From positions 124,001 through 188,000 of the forward strand of contig NZ_BJYA01000003.1 of NCBI RefSeq assembly GCF_007991275.1: a DNA stretch of 64,000 bases, read 5' to 3'. Made by a program: the position numbers and the translations under genes. This DNA is from Alkalibacillus haloalkaliphilus. Its GTDB lineage: Bacteria; Bacillota; Bacilli; Bacillales; Alkalibacillaceae. The notes under the pieces were generated by a model. That model had not been told where the DNA came from. It ran no database searches and saw only the letters and a list, made by a program, of their open reading frames with translations. Shown piece by piece: positions 55,514 to 64,000 of this stretch (the stretch's first letter is position 1; every line of letters begins with the position of its first letter).

Positions 55514-57061
55514 TTATAATGGAATGTTTCCATGTTTTTTAGTCGGTCGCTCTTCTTTCTTATTACGCAGCATATTTAAACCTTGTTTCAACTTCAGACG
55601 CGTTTCCCTTGGATCAATCACATCATCGACCATACCTAACCCTGCTGCTACATATGGATTCGCGAATTTCTCACGGTAATCATTAATCTTCTCTTGGCGC
55701 ATCACTTCTGGCTCATCAGATTCTTGAATCTCTTTAGCAGAAATAATGTTGGCTGCACCTTCAGGACCCATAACGGCAATCTCAGCATTTGGCCACGCAA
55801 ACACTAAGTCAGCCCCGATTGATTTACTATTTAATGCAACATATGCTCCACCGTATGCTTTTCGAGTAATGACCGTCATTTTCGGTACTGTTGCTTCTGA
55901 ATAGGCATATAAAATTTTAGCACCGTGGCGAATAATTCCACCATGCTCTTGTTTAACACCAGGGAAAAAGCCAGTAACATCTTCAAAAGTAATAATTGGT
56001 ATATTAAATGAATCACACGTACGAATGAATCGAGATGCTTTATCACTTGAATCGATATCAAGACCACCTGCTAAATGTTTCGGCTGATTACACACTAACC
56101 CAATCGTCTCACCGTCAATTGTTGCAAAACCAACAACAATATTTTTAGCAAATTCAGGCTGGATTTCAAAGAATGATTCATGATCCACGACTTCATTAAT
56201 AACTGTGCGAACATCATACGGTCGAATCGCATCAAATGGTATTATATCAGCTAAGTCAGGACGAAAATCTTCTTCTTTCTCGAGTTCTTGTACAGGCGTC
56301 TTCTCTTGACTATTTTGTGGCAAGTAGCTAATTAATTGCTTAACTTGATCTAATGCTTGTTCTTCATTTTTAGCTTTTAAGTGGGCATTACCGCTTTTCG
56401 AGTTATGTACGTCTGCTCCACCTAAATCTTCAGAAGAGATCTTTTCACCCGTAACCGTTTCGATTACTTTTGGTCCAGTAATAAACATTTGTGAAGTTTC
56501 TTCTACCATAATGACAAAGTCTGTAATAGCTGGTGAATAAACAGCACCACCTGCACAAGGGCCCATTATAACAGAGATTTGTGGAATCACACCAGAATAG
56601 ACTGAGTTACGATAAAAAACGTGACCATAACCATCTAAAGAAGCAACACCCTCTTGGATACGTGCACCACCTGAATCGTTTAAGCCGATAAAAGGTGTAC
56701 CGTTTTTCGCAGCTAAGTCCATAACAGCTGCGATCTTCTTACCGTGCATTTCTCCTAGAGCTCCACCATAAACGGTGAAATCTTGAGCAAATAAGTAAAT
56801 TGGTCGGCCATTTACTGTACCATACCCTGTTACGACACCTTCACCTGGCACTTCTTTTCCATCCATACCGAAATCAGTTACACGGTGTTCAATAAACGGA
56901 TTTAACTCAACAAATGATCCTTCATCTAATAAGTAGTCAATTCGTTCACGAGCTGTCATCTTTCCTTTATCTCGTTGCTTTTGAATTTTCTCATCGCCGC
57001 CGCCTAATTCAACTTTTCGACGCTTATCATATAATTCATTAATTTTATCGAAAATATCCAT
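55514..57061 (-). CDS. yqjD: Acyl-CoA (propionyl-CoA) carboxylase carboxyltransferase subunit
   Basis: 515 residues with two crotonase-like halves. N-terminal RERIDYLLDEGSF, the acyl-CoA oxyanion loop GPCAGGAVYSPA and the carboxybiotin loop RKAYGGAYVALNS. Transfers CO2 from carboxybiotin to propionyl-CoA giving methylmalonyl-CoA. No biotin carboxylase or biotin carrier gene is present nearby, so it must use a subunit encoded elsewhere. ATG 57061 with AGGAGG 6-8 bases upstream. Between the epimerase and yqjE. Confidence 0.93.
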   Translation of the reverse strand: MDIFDKINELYDKRRKVELGGGDEKIQKQRDKGKMTARERIDYLLDEGSFVELNPFIEHRVTDFGMDGKEVPGEGVVTGYGTVNGRPIYLFAQDFTVYGGALGEMHGKKIAAVMDLAAKNGTPFIGLNDSGGARIQEGVASLDGYGHVFYRNSVYSGVIPQISVIMGPCAGGAVYSPAITDFVIMVEETSQMFITGPKVIETVTGEKISSEDLGGADVHNSKSGNAHLKAKNEEQALDQVKQLISYLPQNSQEKTPVQELEKEEDFRPDLADIIPFDAIRPYDVRTVINEVVDHESFFEIQPEFAKNIVVGFATIDGETIGLVCNQPKHLAGGLDIDSSDKASRFIRTCDSFNIPIITFEDVTGFFPGVKQEHGGIIRHGAKILYAYSEATVPKMTVITRKAYGGAYVALNSKSIGADLVFAWPNAEIAVMGPEGAANIISAKEIQESDEPEVMRQEKINDYREKFANPYVAAGLGMVDDVIDPRETRLKLKQGLNMLRNKKEERPTKKHGNIPL

Positions 57062-57072
57062 AGTTAAGCCTC

Positions 57073-57471
57073 CTACTTTTGTTGACATAGTTCAAATAAT
57101 ACACCGTTTGCTGCCTTTGGATGTAAAAATGCGATTTGACTGTCATGTGCTCCAACTTTCGGTTGTTCGTGAATTAACGGTACGCCTTGTTCTTTTAAAG
57201 TATTTAATCGTTCATCAATATCATTTACATCTAAAGCTATATGATGAATGCCTTCACCTTTCTTCTCGATATATTTAGCGATCGGTGATTTAGCGTTAAG
57301 TGGTTCTAATAGTTCGATAGCACTTTCGCCAATTTTTAGAAAGGCAACTTTAACATGTTCTGACTCAACTTCTTCGACTCCTTTAAACTCAAGCCCTAGT
57401 TGGTCTCGGTAAAAAGGTAAAGTCTCATCAATACTTGATACCGCAATTCCGATATGCGCGATCTTATTCAT
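57073..57471 (-). CDS. mce: Methylmalonyl-CoA epimerase
   Basis: 132-residue VOC-fold enzyme converting (S)- to (R)-methylmalonyl-CoA. [27 protein letters not shown], and C-terminal NGVLFELCQ supply the metal His/Glu ligands. ATG 57471; a GTG four codons earlier is possible. It overlaps the end of the B12-binding subunit gene by 8 bases. B. subtilis YqjC is the positional relative. Confidence 0.93.
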   Translation of the reverse strand: MNKIAHIGIAVSSIDETLPFYRDQLGLEFKGVEEVESEHVKVAFLKIGESAIELLEPLNAKSPIAKYIEKKGEGIHHIALDVNDIDERLNTLKEQGVPLIHEQPKVGAHDSQIAFLHPKAANGVLFELCQQK

Positions 57472-57871
57472 GTGAATCACCACTCACACAAGATTTAATA
57501 AAATCAACAGTCTCAGTTGTTGGTGTACCTGGTGTGAAGATTTTCTGCAAGCCTTGCTCTAGTAAATAATCAATGTCTTCATCTGGAATAACCCCACCAC
57601 CAATTACCGGGATATCCTCTGCACCTTTTTCTTTTAACGCTTCTACGACTTTTGGAAACAAAGTTTTATGGCCACCTGAAAGTGATGATAACCCAACGAC
57701 ATCAACATCTTCTTGAATCGCAGCTTGCGCAATTTGTGCTGGTGATTGTCTTAGTCCAGTATAAATAACTTCCATTCCATGATCACGTAAAGCTTGAGCG
57801 ATGACTAACGCACCACGATCATGACCATCTAAGCCTGGTTTGGCAATTAGTACTCTTATTTTCCGTTCCAT
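57464..57871 (-). CDS. Methylmalonyl-CoA mutase, cobalamin-binding (small) subunit
   Basis: 135 residues forming only the B12-binding domain. The DxHxxG motif is LDGHDRG (His ligand to cobalt) near residue 16, with GLSSLSGGH and [10 protein letters not shown] as the other cofactor loops. Works with the catalytic subunit encoded just upstream. Separation from the catalytic domain is typical of archaeal-type methylmalonyl-CoA and of isobutyryl-CoA mutases. Confidence 0.94.
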   Translation of the reverse strand: MERKIRVLIAKPGLDGHDRGALVIAQALRDHGMEVIYTGLRQSPAQIAQAAIQEDVDVVGLSSLSGGHKTLFPKVVEALKEKGAEDIPVIGGGVIPDEDIDYLLEQGLQKIFTPGTPTTETVDFIKSCVSGDSHE

Positions 57872-57891
57872 ACTAATATTCTCCCTTCCTT

Positions 57892-59547
57892 TTACATTCC
57901 TGTATACTCACCGAATTCATCGCGTAGTACGTGACAAATTTCTCCGACTGTAGCGTACGATTTTACACAGTCTAAAATATAAGGCATTAAGTTTTCATCT
58001 GTTTGTGCTGCTTGTTTCAATTTATTTAATTGCTCATCCACTTGAGATTGGTCACGTTGACCTCTTATATTCTGTACTTGATTGACTTGTCTTTGTTCTA
58101 ATTGTTCATCCACTCTTAATAAATCTTCATGGACTTCTTCTTCAATTTTAAATTCATTCATACCGACGATAATTTCTTCTTGTGACTCGATCTTTTTCTG
58201 CGTCTCGTAAGCAGTTTGATGGATTTCACGTTGCATATACCCTTCTTCAACGGCTTGAACGGCACCACCCATCTCTTCTATCCGATCTAAATACTCCATA
58301 ACTTCCTTTTCGATCTCATCAGTCATCTGTTCAACGTAATAAGAGCCTGCAAGTGGGTCTACAGTATCAGCAACGCCGCTTTCATGAGCAATAATTTGTT
58401 GTGTACGTAATGCAATACGAGCTGACTCTTCTGTTGGTAAAGCTAACGCTTCATCTCTTGAGTTCGTATGCAAGCTTTGAGTACCACCTAGTACAGCTGA
58501 TAATGCTTGGAGTGCCACACGAACAATATTGTTATCTGGCTGTTGCGCTGTCAGTGTTGAACCACCTGTTTGTGTATGGAAACGTAAACGCCAGCTTTTC
58601 TCATTTTGCGCTTGATACTTTTCTTTCATCATTTTTGCCCAAATACGTCTAGCTGCTCTAAATTTAGCCGCTTCTTCAAAGAAATTGTTATGTGCATTAA
58701 AGAAAAAGGCTAATCTAGGTGCAAATTGATCGACTGCTAAACCGCTTTCAATTGCAGCGTCAACATAAGCCATGCCATTTGCAAGTGTGAAAGCGACTTC
58801 TTGTACGGCAGTAGATCCTGCTTCTCTAATGTGATAGCCAGAAATACTAATCGTATTAAACTTCGGCACTTCATTTGCACAATACTCAAATATATTCGTA
58901 ATTAACCGCATTGACGGCTTAGGTGGATAAATATATGTTCCTCTTGCAATATACTCTTTTAAAATATCATTTTGAATCGTACCGGTCACTTTCTCTTTCG
59001 GCACACCTTGTTTTTCTGCTACAGCTATGTACATACATAATAATACAGAAGCAGGTGCATTAATCGTCATTGATGTACTAACTTGATCAAGAGGAATCCC
59101 TTCTAAAAGCGTTTCCATATCTTCTAATGAATCAATCGCAACACCAACTTTACCAACTTCACCTTCAGACATCGGGTCATCGGAATCATAGCCAATTTGT
59201 GTCGGCAAATCAAAAGCAACTGATAAACCAGTTTGACCTTGTTCTAGCAAATAACGAAAACGTTTGTTCGTCTCTTCAGCTGAACCGAACCCAGCATATT
59301 GTCTCATCGTCCAAAAACGGTTGCGGTACATCGAAGGCTGAATACCTCGAGTGTATGGATATTGGCCTGGAAAACCAACTTTTTCACTATACTCTCCATC
59401 GACTTGATCTTCTTTTGGATAATATAGTGGATCAATTTCTATATCGGATTTGTTTACAAATTGTTCTTTTCGCTCTGGAAAGCGTTCATTCGTTTTTTCT
59501 ACTTGTTTCTTCCACTCGTTTAATTGTTCATTAAAGTGTTCTGTCAT
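57892..59547 (-). CDS. Acyl-CoA mutase large subunit (methylmalonyl-CoA mutase type)
   Basis: 551 residues, the TIM-barrel catalytic part without a B12 domain. Motifs: [62 protein letters not shown]. The Tyr of SMY and the Arg of PSMR match the residues that bind the substrate carboxylate in Propionibacterium mutase (recalled numbering Tyr89, Arg207), favouring methylmalonyl-CoA over isobutyryl-CoA. ATG 59547 has GGGAGAGG; an in-frame start 18 codons earlier has no site. First gene of a five-gene operon ending with yqjE. Confidence 0.93.
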   Translation of the reverse strand: MTEHFNEQLNEWKKQVEKTNERFPERKEQFVNKSDIEIDPLYYPKEDQVDGEYSEKVGFPGQYPYTRGIQPSMYRNRFWTMRQYAGFGSAEETNKRFRYLLEQGQTGLSVAFDLPTQIGYDSDDPMSEGEVGKVGVAIDSLEDMETLLEGIPLDQVSTSMTINAPASVLLCMYIAVAEKQGVPKEKVTGTIQNDILKEYIARGTYIYPPKPSMRLITNIFEYCANEVPKFNTISISGYHIREAGSTAVQEVAFTLANGMAYVDAAIESGLAVDQFAPRLAFFFNAHNNFFEEAAKFRAARRIWAKMMKEKYQAQNEKSWRLRFHTQTGGSTLTAQQPDNNIVRVALQALSAVLGGTQSLHTNSRDEALALPTEESARIALRTQQIIAHESGVADTVDPLAGSYYVEQMTDEIEKEVMEYLDRIEEMGGAVQAVEEGYMQREIHQTAYETQKKIESQEEIIVGMNEFKIEEEVHEDLLRVDEQLEQRQVNQVQNIRGQRDQSQVDEQLNKLKQAAQTDENLMPYILDCVKSYATVGEICHVLRDEFGEYTGM

Positions 59548-59609
59548 TATGTAACCTCTCCCTTCTAACTCCATTTTACAGTTGTAAGAAAAATTCGTCA
59601 TCTACTTTT

Positions 59610-59638
59610 ATTGTAAAGCAAAGTTTAGTCTTGTCCAA
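59610..59638 (-). promoter_or_regulatory. Promoter of the methylmalonyl-CoA operon (divergent pair)
   Basis: TTGGAC, 17 bases, TACAAT on the minus strand, 62 bases before the mutase ATG. Its -35 hexamer overlaps that of the opposing promoter at 59631-59659. Confidence 0.55.
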
Positions 59639-59659
59639 TGCTTGTTTTTCTTTTACAAT
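59631..59659 (+). promoter_or_regulatory. Promoter of the Prli42-like gene (divergent pair)
   Basis: TTGTCC, 17 bases, TACAAT on the plus strand, 34 bases before the GTG start. It shares four bases of its -35 with the opposing promoter. Confidence 0.55.
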
Positions 59660-59693
59660 GAGATTAGCGGATTAATTTAAGGGAGGAATCATT

Positions 59694-59834
59694 GTGTCTA
59701 ACAACAAAAAGCCTCGTGCTCCTTATGCTTCATCTCGTAGAAAGAAAAAGACATGGACGACGATCGTAATCTATTTAATGATTATTGCCATGCTGTTAAG
59801 CTCTCTAATGATGGGTCTTAGCATGTTTGTATAA
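59694..59834 (+). CDS. Prli42-like stressosome-associated membrane peptide
   Basis: 46 residues: a basic N-terminus (RAPYASSRRKKK) followed by one transmembrane helix (VIYLMIIAMLLSSLMMGLSM, about 25-44). This R/K cluster plus YLMxIAML pattern is that of Prli42, the Listeria membrane miniprotein that tethers the stressosome and is conserved in Firmicutes. GTG start preceded by GGGAGG, own promoter and own terminator, which together make a real gene likely despite its size. Function by homology only. Confidence 0.85.
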   Translation: MSNNKKPRAPYASSRRKKKTWTTIVIYLMIIAMLLSSLMMGLSMFV

Positions 59835-59844
59835 ACGGAGTTAT

Positions 59845-59880
59845 AAAGCATAGCCTTATTCAAGGCTATGCTTTTTATTT
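59845..59880 (+). terminator. Intrinsic terminator after the Prli42-like gene
   Basis: Perfect 13-bp stem (AAAGCATAGCCTT at 59845-59857 with its complement at 59862-59874), 4-base loop, followed by TTATTTT. Confidence 0.88.
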
Positions 59881-59952
59881 TAACTTATAGTTTTATAACG
59901 CTGTCAAAAGGGTAGTACTTAAGTTAGTGAATAATACATAAGGAGCTATCAT

Positions 59953-62900
59953 ATGAAATTCTTACTTAAACGCTATAAGATGGTTTTTTTACTTTTTACC
60001 TTACTCCTAATCATAGGTGGCTACACCTTCTATGACTTACCACAACGTGATTTCCCTGAAACACCGATGAATCAGGCGACTATTACGACGCCTTATCCTG
60101 GAGCTTCACCTGAGGATGTAGAACGAGAAGTCACATCAACAATTGAAAATGAGATTCACCAAATTAACGGCATAGAATCTTACCAATCCACGTCATCACG
60201 TGGTGTATCAAACATTATACTTTCGCTTGATGATCGTGAAAACCACCAAGAAATAATGACAGAAGTTAATCAAACCATTAATCAATTAAAATCGAACTTA
60301 CCCGATGAAGCGTTAGATGCGAATGTGTCTTTATCAGAAGTGACAACACCGAGTCAGTCCTACTTTTTAACAGCTGATCATCCCGATGATTTAGAACAGC
60401 TCCACGAGTTAAAAGATGCGTGGACTAACCAAATTGAACAAATAAATGGTGTATCACATGTTGAGTTTAATGGTTTAGAAGAACAAGAGATTATTATTAA
60501 CTTTGATTCTGAGACGATTCAAGACTATCAAATTCAATTCGCTGACATTCTTACAGCTTTAGAAGATGAATGGAATCCTAACCCTTTAGGAGAGCAAACG
60601 ACTGATGACGGTTACCGAACGTTAACCATTAATCATATTAATGATATAAATGAAATTGAAGATACGAGAATTCCAACTGGTGATCAAGGCTCTATTAATT
60701 TAAATGAACTGGCTGAGATTACCGTTACTTCAACTCAACAACCGGATCTAATTACATATGATGGGGACTCAGTAATCAACATAACGGTATTTCTTCAAAG
60801 TGGAGAAGATATTCCAAGTAATAGTCAACTAGTTGATGAAGAAGTTCAATCATTAATGACACAATTACCAGAAGTCATTAACCTTCACCATTACTTTGCT
60901 CAAGATGAATTTATTGCTAATGTATTTGATGATTTATTTCTTTCATTAGCCATTGCTGTCTTAGCTGTCATTTTAGTAACGACATTAGGGTTAACTTTTA
61001 TGGGCTCAATTGTTGTAGCTATAGCAATCCCAACTTCCCTTATTTTAGGTTTAATTCCTTTGCCATTACTAGGAACTGACTTGAACCAGATTTCAGTGAT
61101 CGGTGCAATTATCGCATTAGGTATTTTAGTTGATGACTCGATTGTACTTAATGACAATATTGAAAGACGTTACCGTTTGGGTGATCAAGCACTTTCTGGA
61201 ACGGTTAAAGGAATTAAAGAAGTGAGAAACTCTATTATCACTTCAACTTTAGCGATTGTCTTTACTTTTTCACCTTTAATCTTTTTGTCAGGTGCAAACG
61301 GAGCTTTTATAAGAGCACTACCGAGTGTTTTAATTTCAACATTAATAGCTTCAACGATTGTTGCACTAATTCTAGTTCCAGCAATTCGTTATTTTCATTA
61401 TCAGAAATCGAGTAAGAAAATTAAAGCAAACCCTGGTATACTTGGCAAATGGCTAAGTAAAGGGGCAAGGTTTTACGCTAACCGTATTATTCGGAAGCTC
61501 ATTCGAGTGCCTAAGCGTACTGTTGCCATTGGATTATTGATGACAACGAGTTTATTTCTGCTTATTTTATGGACACCTTTTGAGTTTTTCCCTTCTGCTG
61601 ATCGGGAAGAGGTTACAATTGATGTCACACTGCCAAATGGCCTTACAAAAGCCGATACGTTAACGACTTTACAATCAATTGAAGAAGACTTGTTAAACGA
61701 CCAAGAAGATGAAATTAAAGATATTAGTTTATTTACAAGCGGAAGTGCTCCAGCGTTATTCGGTCAACCACAAAGTAATACTGGAGAACATACGGGTCGG
61801 ATGTATGTAAGAATTAATCAAGATGAAACGAATGCTGGATCATTTATAGATCAGTGGGAGAATCAACTAAGAGATGATTATGAAGAAGCTGAAATCTTTT
61901 TAGAAACGATCCAACAAGGACCGCCAACTGGTGCACCGTTAACGGTGACTGTATCTGGAGAAGAACTATCTAATATGTTAGACATCCGTGATGAAGTGAT
62001 CGAACTATTAGATGATGCAGGTACTGAACTTGTTGTTGATAACGTTGGTGATTTAACACCTAACCTAACTTACGAACCAAATCGTGAAGAAATGGAAAAC
62101 TATAACGTGACCGTTCAAACGATTAGTGAACAAATTAATTTACGTACGACAGGGATTCCCTTTGCACAAATTAATTCTGGACTCGATCAATATAACGTTC
62201 AACTTTATCTTGATCGATTAGAAGAATATGAAAGCTTAAACCTTGAAGAGATCGTCATACCTGTTGATTCTCAAGAAGGTCCGCCAGTTGCTAGTTTAGA
62301 TGAGTTTGTTGATGTAGAAGAAAATGAGGTCATTCCGAGGATCCACCATGAAGATGGTGAGAGAACTGTTACGATTAGAGCTTATGCTGATCAAACTGAT
62401 GAAATTGAAGATACAATCACACCATACATTGAGGATTTTAACGATACTCATAATCAGTACGCTCTAACGGTTGGAGCTGAAACAGACAATCAAGATACGT
62501 TCTTCGCAGAAATTACCGTCATCTTTTCTGTCGTCGTATTGCTCGTTTATTTATTAATTGCATTTCAGTTCAACTCACTAACAATGCCATTTCTTATTTT
62601 AATATCTGTCTATTTAGCGATTGCAGGAGCTATATTAGGGCTATTCGTCACTCAAACGCCAATTAGCTTCTTAGCTATTACCGGGATGGTCTCACTAACA
62701 GGTATAGTGGTAAGGAATTCATTAGTATTAGTGGATTTCATTGAACAATCAATCAAATCAAATTCCACTATTAATGAAGCCATTGTTAAGTCATCTGAAG
62801 CTCGATTTAGACCAATAGTGTTAACAACAATCACATCGATTATCGCACTAACACCTGTTGCCATAAGTGGTGATGTATTATTCCAACCACTCGCAATCAC

Positions 62901-62982
62901 GATCATTTCCGGGATTGCTTTCTCAACTGTATTAACACTATTACTTGTGCCTGTACTCTACATGTTATTTAAAAGAGCATAA
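59953..62982 (+). CDS. RND efflux transporter permease (AcrB/SwrC family)
   Basis: 1009 residues with the RND layout: TM1 (about 10-28), a large extracytoplasmic loop, TM2-6 (about 325-475), TM7 (about 520-540), a second loop, and TM8-12 (about 845-1005). Early motif LPQRDFPETPM, paired acidic residues in TM4 (ILVDDSIV) that relay protons. The single-gene form resembles Bacillus SwrC/YerP. No membrane-fusion protein or regulator gene adjoins. Substrate unknown; both loops are unusually acidic. ATG with AAGGAG. Confidence 0.9.
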   Translation: MKFLLKRYKMVFLLFTLLLIIGGYTFYDLPQRDFPETPMNQATITTPYPGASPEDVEREVTSTIENEIHQINGIESYQSTSSRGVSNIILSLDDRENHQEIMTEVNQTINQLKSNLPDEALDANVSLSEVTTPSQSYFLTADHPDDLEQLHELKDAWTNQIEQINGVSHVEFNGLEEQEIIINFDSETIQDYQIQFADILTALEDEWNPNPLGEQTTDDGYRTLTINHINDINEIEDTRIPTGDQGSINLNELAEITVTSTQQPDLITYDGDSVINITVFLQSGEDIPSNSQLVDEEVQSLMTQLPEVINLHHYFAQDEFIANVFDDLFLSLAIAVLAVILVTTLGLTFMGSIVVAIAIPTSLILGLIPLPLLGTDLNQISVIGAIIALGILVDDSIVLNDNIERRYRLGDQALSGTVKGIKEVRNSIITSTLAIVFTFSPLIFLSGANGAFIRALPSVLISTLIASTIVALILVPAIRYFHYQKSSKKIKANPGILGKWLSKGARFYANRIIRKLIRVPKRTVAIGLLMTTSLFLLILWTPFEFFPSADREEVTIDVTLPNGLTKADTLTTLQSIEEDLLNDQEDEIKDISLFTSGSAPALFGQPQSNTGEHTGRMYVRINQDETNAGSFIDQWENQLRDDYEEAEIFLETIQQGPPTGAPLTVTVSGEELSNMLDIRDEVIELLDDAGTELVVDNVGDLTPNLTYEPNREEMENYNVTVQTISEQINLRTTGIPFAQINSGLDQYNVQLYLDRLEEYESLNLEEIVIPVDSQEGPPVASLDEFVDVEENEVIPRIHHEDGERTVTIRAYADQTDEIEDTITPYIEDFNDTHNQYALTVGAETDNQDTFFAEITVIFSVVVLLVYLLIAFQFNSLTMPFLILISVYLAIAGAILGLFVTQTPISFLAITGMVSLTGIVVRNSLVLVDFIEQSIKSNSTINEAIVKSSEARFRPIVLTTITSIIALTPVAISGDVLFQPLAITIISGIAFSTVLTLLLVPVLYMLFKRA

Positions 62983-63002
62983 ATGACTTTTGAGTGTAAC
63001 TT

Positions 63003-63040
63003 CAATAAGGGGCTTAGAATTTTTTCTGAGTCCCTTTATT
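63003..63040 (+). terminator. Probable terminator after the RND gene
   Basis: Imperfect stem of about 14 bp (AATAAGGG and CTTAG paired with CTGAG and CCCTTTATT, one bulge, wobble pairs). The T-run lies in the loop rather than after the stem, so strength is uncertain. Confidence 0.45.
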
Positions 63041-63092
63041 ACACCAATTTCTTCTTCAATTAACGCCTCTGTCAATTGAATATGTGGAATTC

Positions 63093-63539
63093 CTACTCTT
63101 CGTAGACCTTAACAAATACAGAACCGTGCAGAGTATCACCAACATAAGCATCTAATTTCCACATACCACTTTTGGGTAGAGACATGTTTGAAGGCATATG
63201 TTTATCAGCACCATTATTTGCGCTACCTAATGTCTGCCCATCTATTAATGTTATGGTATTATCATTCAATTCATGAGTAGCATTAACTGTTACTTCTCTA
63301 GCATCAAATTCATCATCTTCTCCCCAAAAATGCCACATATATTTATTTGCCTCACCAGCATAAAACCTTGTAACATCATCATCGTAAATAAAACCTAATC
63401 TGTCCTCTATGCCTAGCATAGTATATCCATTCGATTCAAACATTTCACTTTCTTCCCAATTCTCTTCTTGAGTACATCCAGCGATAAAGAGAGAAAAAAG
63501 CATCAACAAAGAAACTAATAAAAGATAGTATTTTTTCAT
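63093..63539 (-). CDS. Lipoprotein, probable DUF4871 family
   Basis: 148 residues. A lipoprotein signal (MKKYYLLLVSLLMLFSLF with lipobox LFIAGC, lipidated Cys22) is followed by a secreted beta-rich domain. The stretches KYMWHFWG and SLPKSGMWKLDAYVG recall proteins annotated DUF4871 (memory only). Function unknown. ATG; a GGAGG site lies just upstream. It is convergent with the RND gene. Confidence 0.8.
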   Translation of the reverse strand: MKKYYLLLVSLLMLFSLFIAGCTQEENWEESEMFESNGYTMLGIEDRLGFIYDDDVTRFYAGEANKYMWHFWGEDDEFDAREVTVNATHELNDNTITLIDGQTLGSANNGADKHMPSNMSLPKSGMWKLDAYVGDTLHGSVFVKVYEE

Positions 63540-63646
63540 ATATAACCTCCATTCTAATAATCACCTTATTCAACTCTTCTACTTCGTTAGTAGATCAACA
63601 CAATCTAAATTCTTATTAAACTCTTGCCCCCGATAGTTTAATAAGA

Positions 63647-64000
63647 TTATTTATTTACCCAATTAGGAATGAATTCTCCAAAATAATTACCGATTTTCTG
63701 AACTTCAGTCATTATACGACTTATTCCAGTTTCAGAAAGAAACCAGTTATCTTTAGTTATCCCGTGCCTATCAACAACAGGAGAGACAAGAAACTCTACC
63801 TCTTTCGGAAATTCGTGTTGATAACATAATAATGCACGCCGAGAATGCCCTGCCTTACAAACTATTATAACTTTATTGTAAGATATACCTTTTCCTTTTA
63901 AAACCTCCAAAGAAAAACGAGCATTTTCCAAAGTGTGCTGTGCTTTATCTTCCTTTAAAATCACGTCCTCTGGTACTCCGTTTTCTATCGCAAGATTACT
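63647..64000 (-). CDS. YdcF/ElyC-type DUF218 protein, N-terminus beyond the window
   Basis: The reading frame stays open to position 64000, so the gene continues off the right edge; 117 C-terminal residues are visible. THTLEN-like HTLENARFSLE and CKAGHSRRALL match the DUF218 (YdcF/SanA) fold, whose members are linked to envelope or vancomycin-related functions. A GTG at 63964 could be mistaken for the start, but the conserved family region begins upstream of it. 107 bases separate it from the lipoprotein gene; nothing is recognised there. Confidence 0.75.
   Translation of the reverse strand, partial: SNLAIENGVPEDVILKEDKAQHTLENARFSLEVLKGKGISYNKVIIVCKAGHSRRALLCYQHEFPKEVEFLVSPVVDRHGITKDNWFLSETGISRIMTEVQKIGNYFGEFIPNWVNK

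Noticed and set aside
59127-59534. 135-codon plus-strand frame inside the mutase gene
   Set aside because: Antisense to a highly conserved catalytic gene, Gln/Leu/His-rich product, no ribosome binding site.

Overview
The window is chromosomal DNA from a low-GC, endospore-forming member of the Bacillaceae. Gene content and order closely follow the Bacillus subtilis stretch from der/cmk/sleB through res, spm, scp, spoVA, spoIIA, fur and spoIIM to the yqj genes. Many proteins are acidic (YpeB, ResB, the RND pump), which would suit a halotolerant or moderately halophilic genus; that is an inference. No tRNA, rRNA, CRISPR array, insertion sequence or prophage is visible, and no gene shows a frameshift. 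Two genes are cut by the window edges: der on the left and a YdcF-type gene on the right.

Layout. 1-6.8 kb (minus): der, rpsA, plsC, cmk, ypfA, ypeB, sleB (translation, lipid and nucleotide metabolism, c-di-GMP, spore germination). 6.8-15.4 kb (minus): ansA, ypdA, gudB, ddl, mecB, a small membrane protein, a CPBP protease, recQ, ypbB. 15.5-16.9 kb: fer, an XRE regulator and a family I pyrophosphatase. 16.9-23.6 kb (minus): resE-resD-resC-resB-resA and rluB (cytochrome c maturation and redox two-component control). 23.7-30.1 kb (minus): spmB, spmA, dacB, ypuI, scpB, scpA, ribT, ppiB, lysA. 30.3-37.6 kb (minus): the spoVA operon (AA, AB, AC, AD, AEB, AF), spoIIAA-spoIIAB-sigF and dacF. 37.8-45.1 kb (minus): pdp, pupG, deoB, xerD, fur, spoIIM, an endonuclease Q family gene and nudF. 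45.2-53.0 kb: yqkF (plus), an MBL hydrolase and an M20 peptidase (minus), then GDPD, namA, rnz and ywdH (plus). 53.1-59.5 kb (minus): dinB, yqjE and a methylmalonyl-CoA operon (carboxyltransferase, epimerase, split B12 mutase). 59.7-64 kb: a 46-residue Prli42-like membrane peptide and an RND pump (plus), then a lipoprotein and a YdcF-type gene (minus).

How it fits together. Sporulation dominates. Good matches to sigma-H (spoIIA), sigma-F (dacF), sigma-G (spoVA, weaker for sleB) and sigma-E (dacB) promoters can be read directly. Products of these units set forespore sigma-F activity (SpoIIAA/AB/SigF), mother-cell engulfment and cortex structure (SpoIIM, DacB, DacF, SpmA/B), dipicolinate uptake and release (SpoVA) and cortex lysis (SleB/YpeB).

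The signals I consider most worth checking are: (i) a 13-bp hairpin over the spoIIAA start, placed so that only read-through mRNA from dacF can form it and mRNA from the spoIIA sigma-H promoter cannot; (ii) a nearly symmetric divergent promoter with interlocked -35 hexamers between the methylmalonyl-CoA operon and the Prli42-like gene; and (iii) PerR-type boxes upstream of a strong fur promoter. Several gene-level departures from B. subtilis are also visible: spoVAEA and prsW are absent from their usual positions, ribT stands alone, DacB lacks its C-terminal beta domain but keeps a terminal helix, the YpbE-position protein lacks LysM, and SleB has a long repetitive Pro/Gly/Glu linker.
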